Below, in pieces: positions 22,614 through 24,093 of a stretch of 24,093 nt of DNA. Source of the DNA: Candidatus Nanopelagicales bacterium (GTDB lineage Bacteria > Actinomycetota > Actinomycetes > S36-B12 > GCA-2699445); assembly GCA_029939085.1 (NCBI GenBank), contig JAOZTQ010000003.1, positions 1-24,093 on the forward strand, read 5' to 3'. The notes under the pieces were generated by a model. The model did no database searches and was not told the origin of the DNA. It saw only the letters and a program-made list of their open reading frames with translations. Position 1 is the first letter of the stretch, and each line of letters begins with the position of its first letter. Made by a program: the position numbers and the translations under genes.

Positions 22614-23690
22614 GTGACGAACGATCAAATAAAGCGGTTGGCACTTGATGGCGATGTCATCTCGCTGACGAGTGCCCTGGTGGATATCCCAAGCGAATCA
22701 GGCCAGGAAGAGGTCATAGCCGATGCGGTCCAGTCGGCGTTAAATTCGGTGCCACATCTTGAGGTGGAACGTATCGGTAACAACGTCGTGGCCCGGACCA
22801 ACTTCAAGAAAGCTGATCGGGTTGTCGTGGGCGGACACTTAGATACTGTTCCGGCCGCAGGAAATCTGCCCTGCCGACGTGAGGGCGGTTTCCTACATGG
22901 ACTGGGTTCGTGTGACATGAAGGGTGGCGTTGCAGTCGCGCTGCGGCTAGCCCTAACCGTCACTGACCCCAATCGTGACTTGACGTTCGTGTTCTATGAG
23001 TGTGAGGAAGTTGCAGCCGAACGAAACGGCCTGTTGCGGTTATCGCGGGAGCGGCCCGAGCTATTGGCTGGTGATTTTGCGGTCTTGATGGAACCCTCGA
23101 ATGCTCGAGTTGAAGCCGGCTGCCAAGGAACCCTGCGCCTCGAAATTGCGGTACCCGGAGTGCGATCGCACAGCGCGCGGGCTTGGATGGGGGACAACGC
23201 GGTCCACGGTGCTGCTGAGGTACTGAACCGACTAAGAGACTATGAGCCGCGTCGAGTTGTCGTAGACGGTCTGGAGTACCGAGAGGGTCTCAACGCGGTA
23301 GGAATTCGGGGTGGCGTTGCCGGAAACGTAATCCCAGATGAATGCGTAGTCACGGTGAACTACCGGTTCGCCCCCACCTTGACTGTTCCAGAAGCAATTG
23401 AGCACGTAACCGAAATATTCTCGGGTTTTCCAATAACCGTCGTTGATGAGGCACCGGGAGCGCTACCCGGCCTCGATCTAGCAGCCGCGCGCGACTTCAT
23501 CGCCGCAGTGGGCGGCGAACCACAACCAAAGTTTGGTTGGACTGATGTGGCCAGATTTGCCGAGTTCAATATCCCGGCGGTCAACTACGGTCCGGGAGAC
23601 CCAGCGGTCGCCCACGCGGTAGATGAGCGAGTTTCCGAGGCTGATCTCGTCGAATGTGAGGTCAAACTAAGGCGCTGGTTGACTAGCTGA
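22614..23690 (+). CDS. dapE: Succinyl-diaminopimelate desuccinylase DapE
   Basis: 358 aa, near the 354 aa of the mycobacterial enzyme. M20-family zinc peptidase-like hydrolase that removes succinate from N-succinyl-LL-diaminopimelate. Metal and catalytic residues are visible: His75 and Asp77 in GGHLDTVP, Asp101 in GSCDMKGG, Glu131-Glu132 in YECEEVA, Glu160 in VLMEPSN, and a late His in AVAHAVDE. The lid/dimerisation domain lies between (about 175-285, with RSHSARAW). GTG 22614 is chosen over an upstream frame at 22575 because TACCGT lies six bases before it and the protein then matches family length. It converges on the LOG gene with a 12-bp gap. Confidence 0.95.
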   Translation: MTNDQIKRLALDGDVISLTSALVDIPSESGQEEVIADAVQSALNSVPHLEVERIGNNVVARTNFKKADRVVVGGHLDTVPAAGNLPCRREGGFLHGLGSCDMKGGVAVALRLALTVTDPNRDLTFVFYECEEVAAERNGLLRLSRERPELLAGDFAVLMEPSNARVEAGCQGTLRLEIAVPGVRSHSARAWMGDNAVHGAAEVLNRLRDYEPRRVVVDGLEYREGLNAVGIRGGVAGNVIPDECVVTVNYRFAPTLTVPEAIEHVTEIFSGFPITVVDEAPGALPGLDLAAARDFIAAVGGEPQPKFGWTDVARFAEFNIPAVNYGPGDPAVAHAVDERVSEADLVECEVKLRRWLTS

Positions 23691-23702
23691 CGCCCGATCC
23701 GT

Positions 23703-24093
23703 TCACCAGATGAGACCTTCCACATTGTCCGATGAGTTTTCGTCGCCGGTGCGTTCTTGATCTGCGGCCACGATGGTGGCGACAGCCTCCTCAGGTGAAT
23801 CGGTTACTTGAATAAGCTGGAGGTCAGCTTCACTGATCGTTCCCTCGTTAATCATCTCGGTTGATATCCACTCCAGGAGGCCGGACCAATAGGACGGACG
23901 CATTAAGACGACTGGAAATCTTGTGATTTTGCCGGTTTGGACCAAGGTAAGGGCCTCGAATGTCTCATCGAGGGTTCCGAATCCCCCAGGTAGAACAATG
24001 AAACCGTGGGCGTACTTGACGAACATAGTCTTGCGGGCGAAGAAGTAGCGAAAGTTAATGGCAACGTCGAGGTAGTCGTTAAGTCCCTCTTCG
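23703..24093 (-). CDS. LOG family protein (cytokinin riboside 5'-monophosphate phosphoribohydrolase-like), 5' end cut by window edge
   Basis: 130 codons of the 3' part are present and the frame continues beyond the window edge; a Met at 24026 is internal, since the preceding residues (GLNDYLDVAINFRYFFARKT) are family sequence. The LOG hallmark PGGFGTLDE follows, with a preceding conserved Arg/Lys region (RYFFARKTMFVKYA). LOG proteins remove ribose phosphate from nucleoside monophosphates and, in M. tuberculosis (Rv1205, near dapE Rv1202), can release cytokinins; in most bacteria the true substrate is unclear. The acidic tail (about the last 25 residues) is unremarkable. Confidence 0.92.
   Translation of the reverse strand, partial: EEGLNDYLDVAINFRYFFARKTMFVKYAHGFIVLPGGFGTLDETFEALTLVQTGKITRFPVVLMRPSYWSGLLEWISTEMINEGTISEADLQLIQVTDSPEEAVATIVAADQERTGDENSSDNVEGLIW

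Noticed and set aside
22597..22644. Longer N-terminus of DapD from ATG 22644, and of DapE from 22575
   Set aside because: Each would extend through the other gene's start region. The GTG starts at 22596 and 22614 match family lengths and promoter spacing.

Overview
This is a stretch of an actinobacterial chromosome with G+C in the mid-50s percent (judged by eye on sampled lines). The evidence for Actinomycetota is the mycothiol enzyme MshB, the actinobacterial type of tetrahydrodipicolinate N-succinyltransferase (DapD), a seven-iron ferredoxin close to a DapC-type aminotransferase, a DUF6542-like membrane protein next to ychF, and many GTG starts. The order is a condensed version of what I remember from Mycobacterium (Rv1111c-Rv1112, Rv1170-Rv1178, Rv1201c-Rv1205). 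The moderate G+C and tight packing suggest a streamlined, perhaps aquatic, lineage; that placement is inference. I see no tRNA, rRNA, CRISPR array, insertion sequence or phage gene.

Layout. (1) Bases 1-3113 are housekeeping: a partial DUF6542-like membrane protein (-), rmuC (-) and the GTPase gene ychF (+). (2) Bases 3398-13134 read as a peptide-use block: a secreted tripeptidyl-aminopeptidase-like hydrolase, a complete oligopeptide ABC transporter (lipoprotein oppA, permeases oppB and oppC, ATPases oppD and oppF), and a convergent cytosolic S9/DPP-IV-type peptidase. (3) Bases 13228-16059 hold mshB, a small membrane protein and a flavin reductase in one overlapping operon, facing a GNAT acetyltransferase gene whose 3' end overlaps the reductase by 49 bp. 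(4) Bases 16170-19538 form a translationally coupled operon fdxA-pheA-tyrA-dapC. (5) Bases 19660-24093 hold citrate synthase, a hemerythrin-domain protein, the divergent pair dapD(-)/dapE(+), and a partial LOG-family gene (-). dapC, dapD and dapE supply three steps of the succinylase route to meso-diaminopimelate and lysine.

The most striking signal is in the promoters. Six genes that start transcription units (the DUF6542-like gene, ychF, the S9 peptidase gene, mshB, dapD, dapE) have a TANNNT -10 hexamer exactly six bases before a GTG or ATG start and no usable Shine-Dalgarno, which predicts leaderless mRNAs. At dapD/dapE the two -10 hexamers lie on opposite strands and share five base pairs, with the predicted start sites 18 bp apart, so one melted patch could serve both divergent genes of the same pathway. 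Other points are a prephenate dehydratase with altered catalytic and Phe-binding motifs, a stem-loop between oppA and oppB, a 15-bp palindrome between the S9 peptidase gene and mshB, and a long gene-free leader in front of oppA. I did not find a clearly new multi-gene system; gene content is mostly conserved core metabolism.
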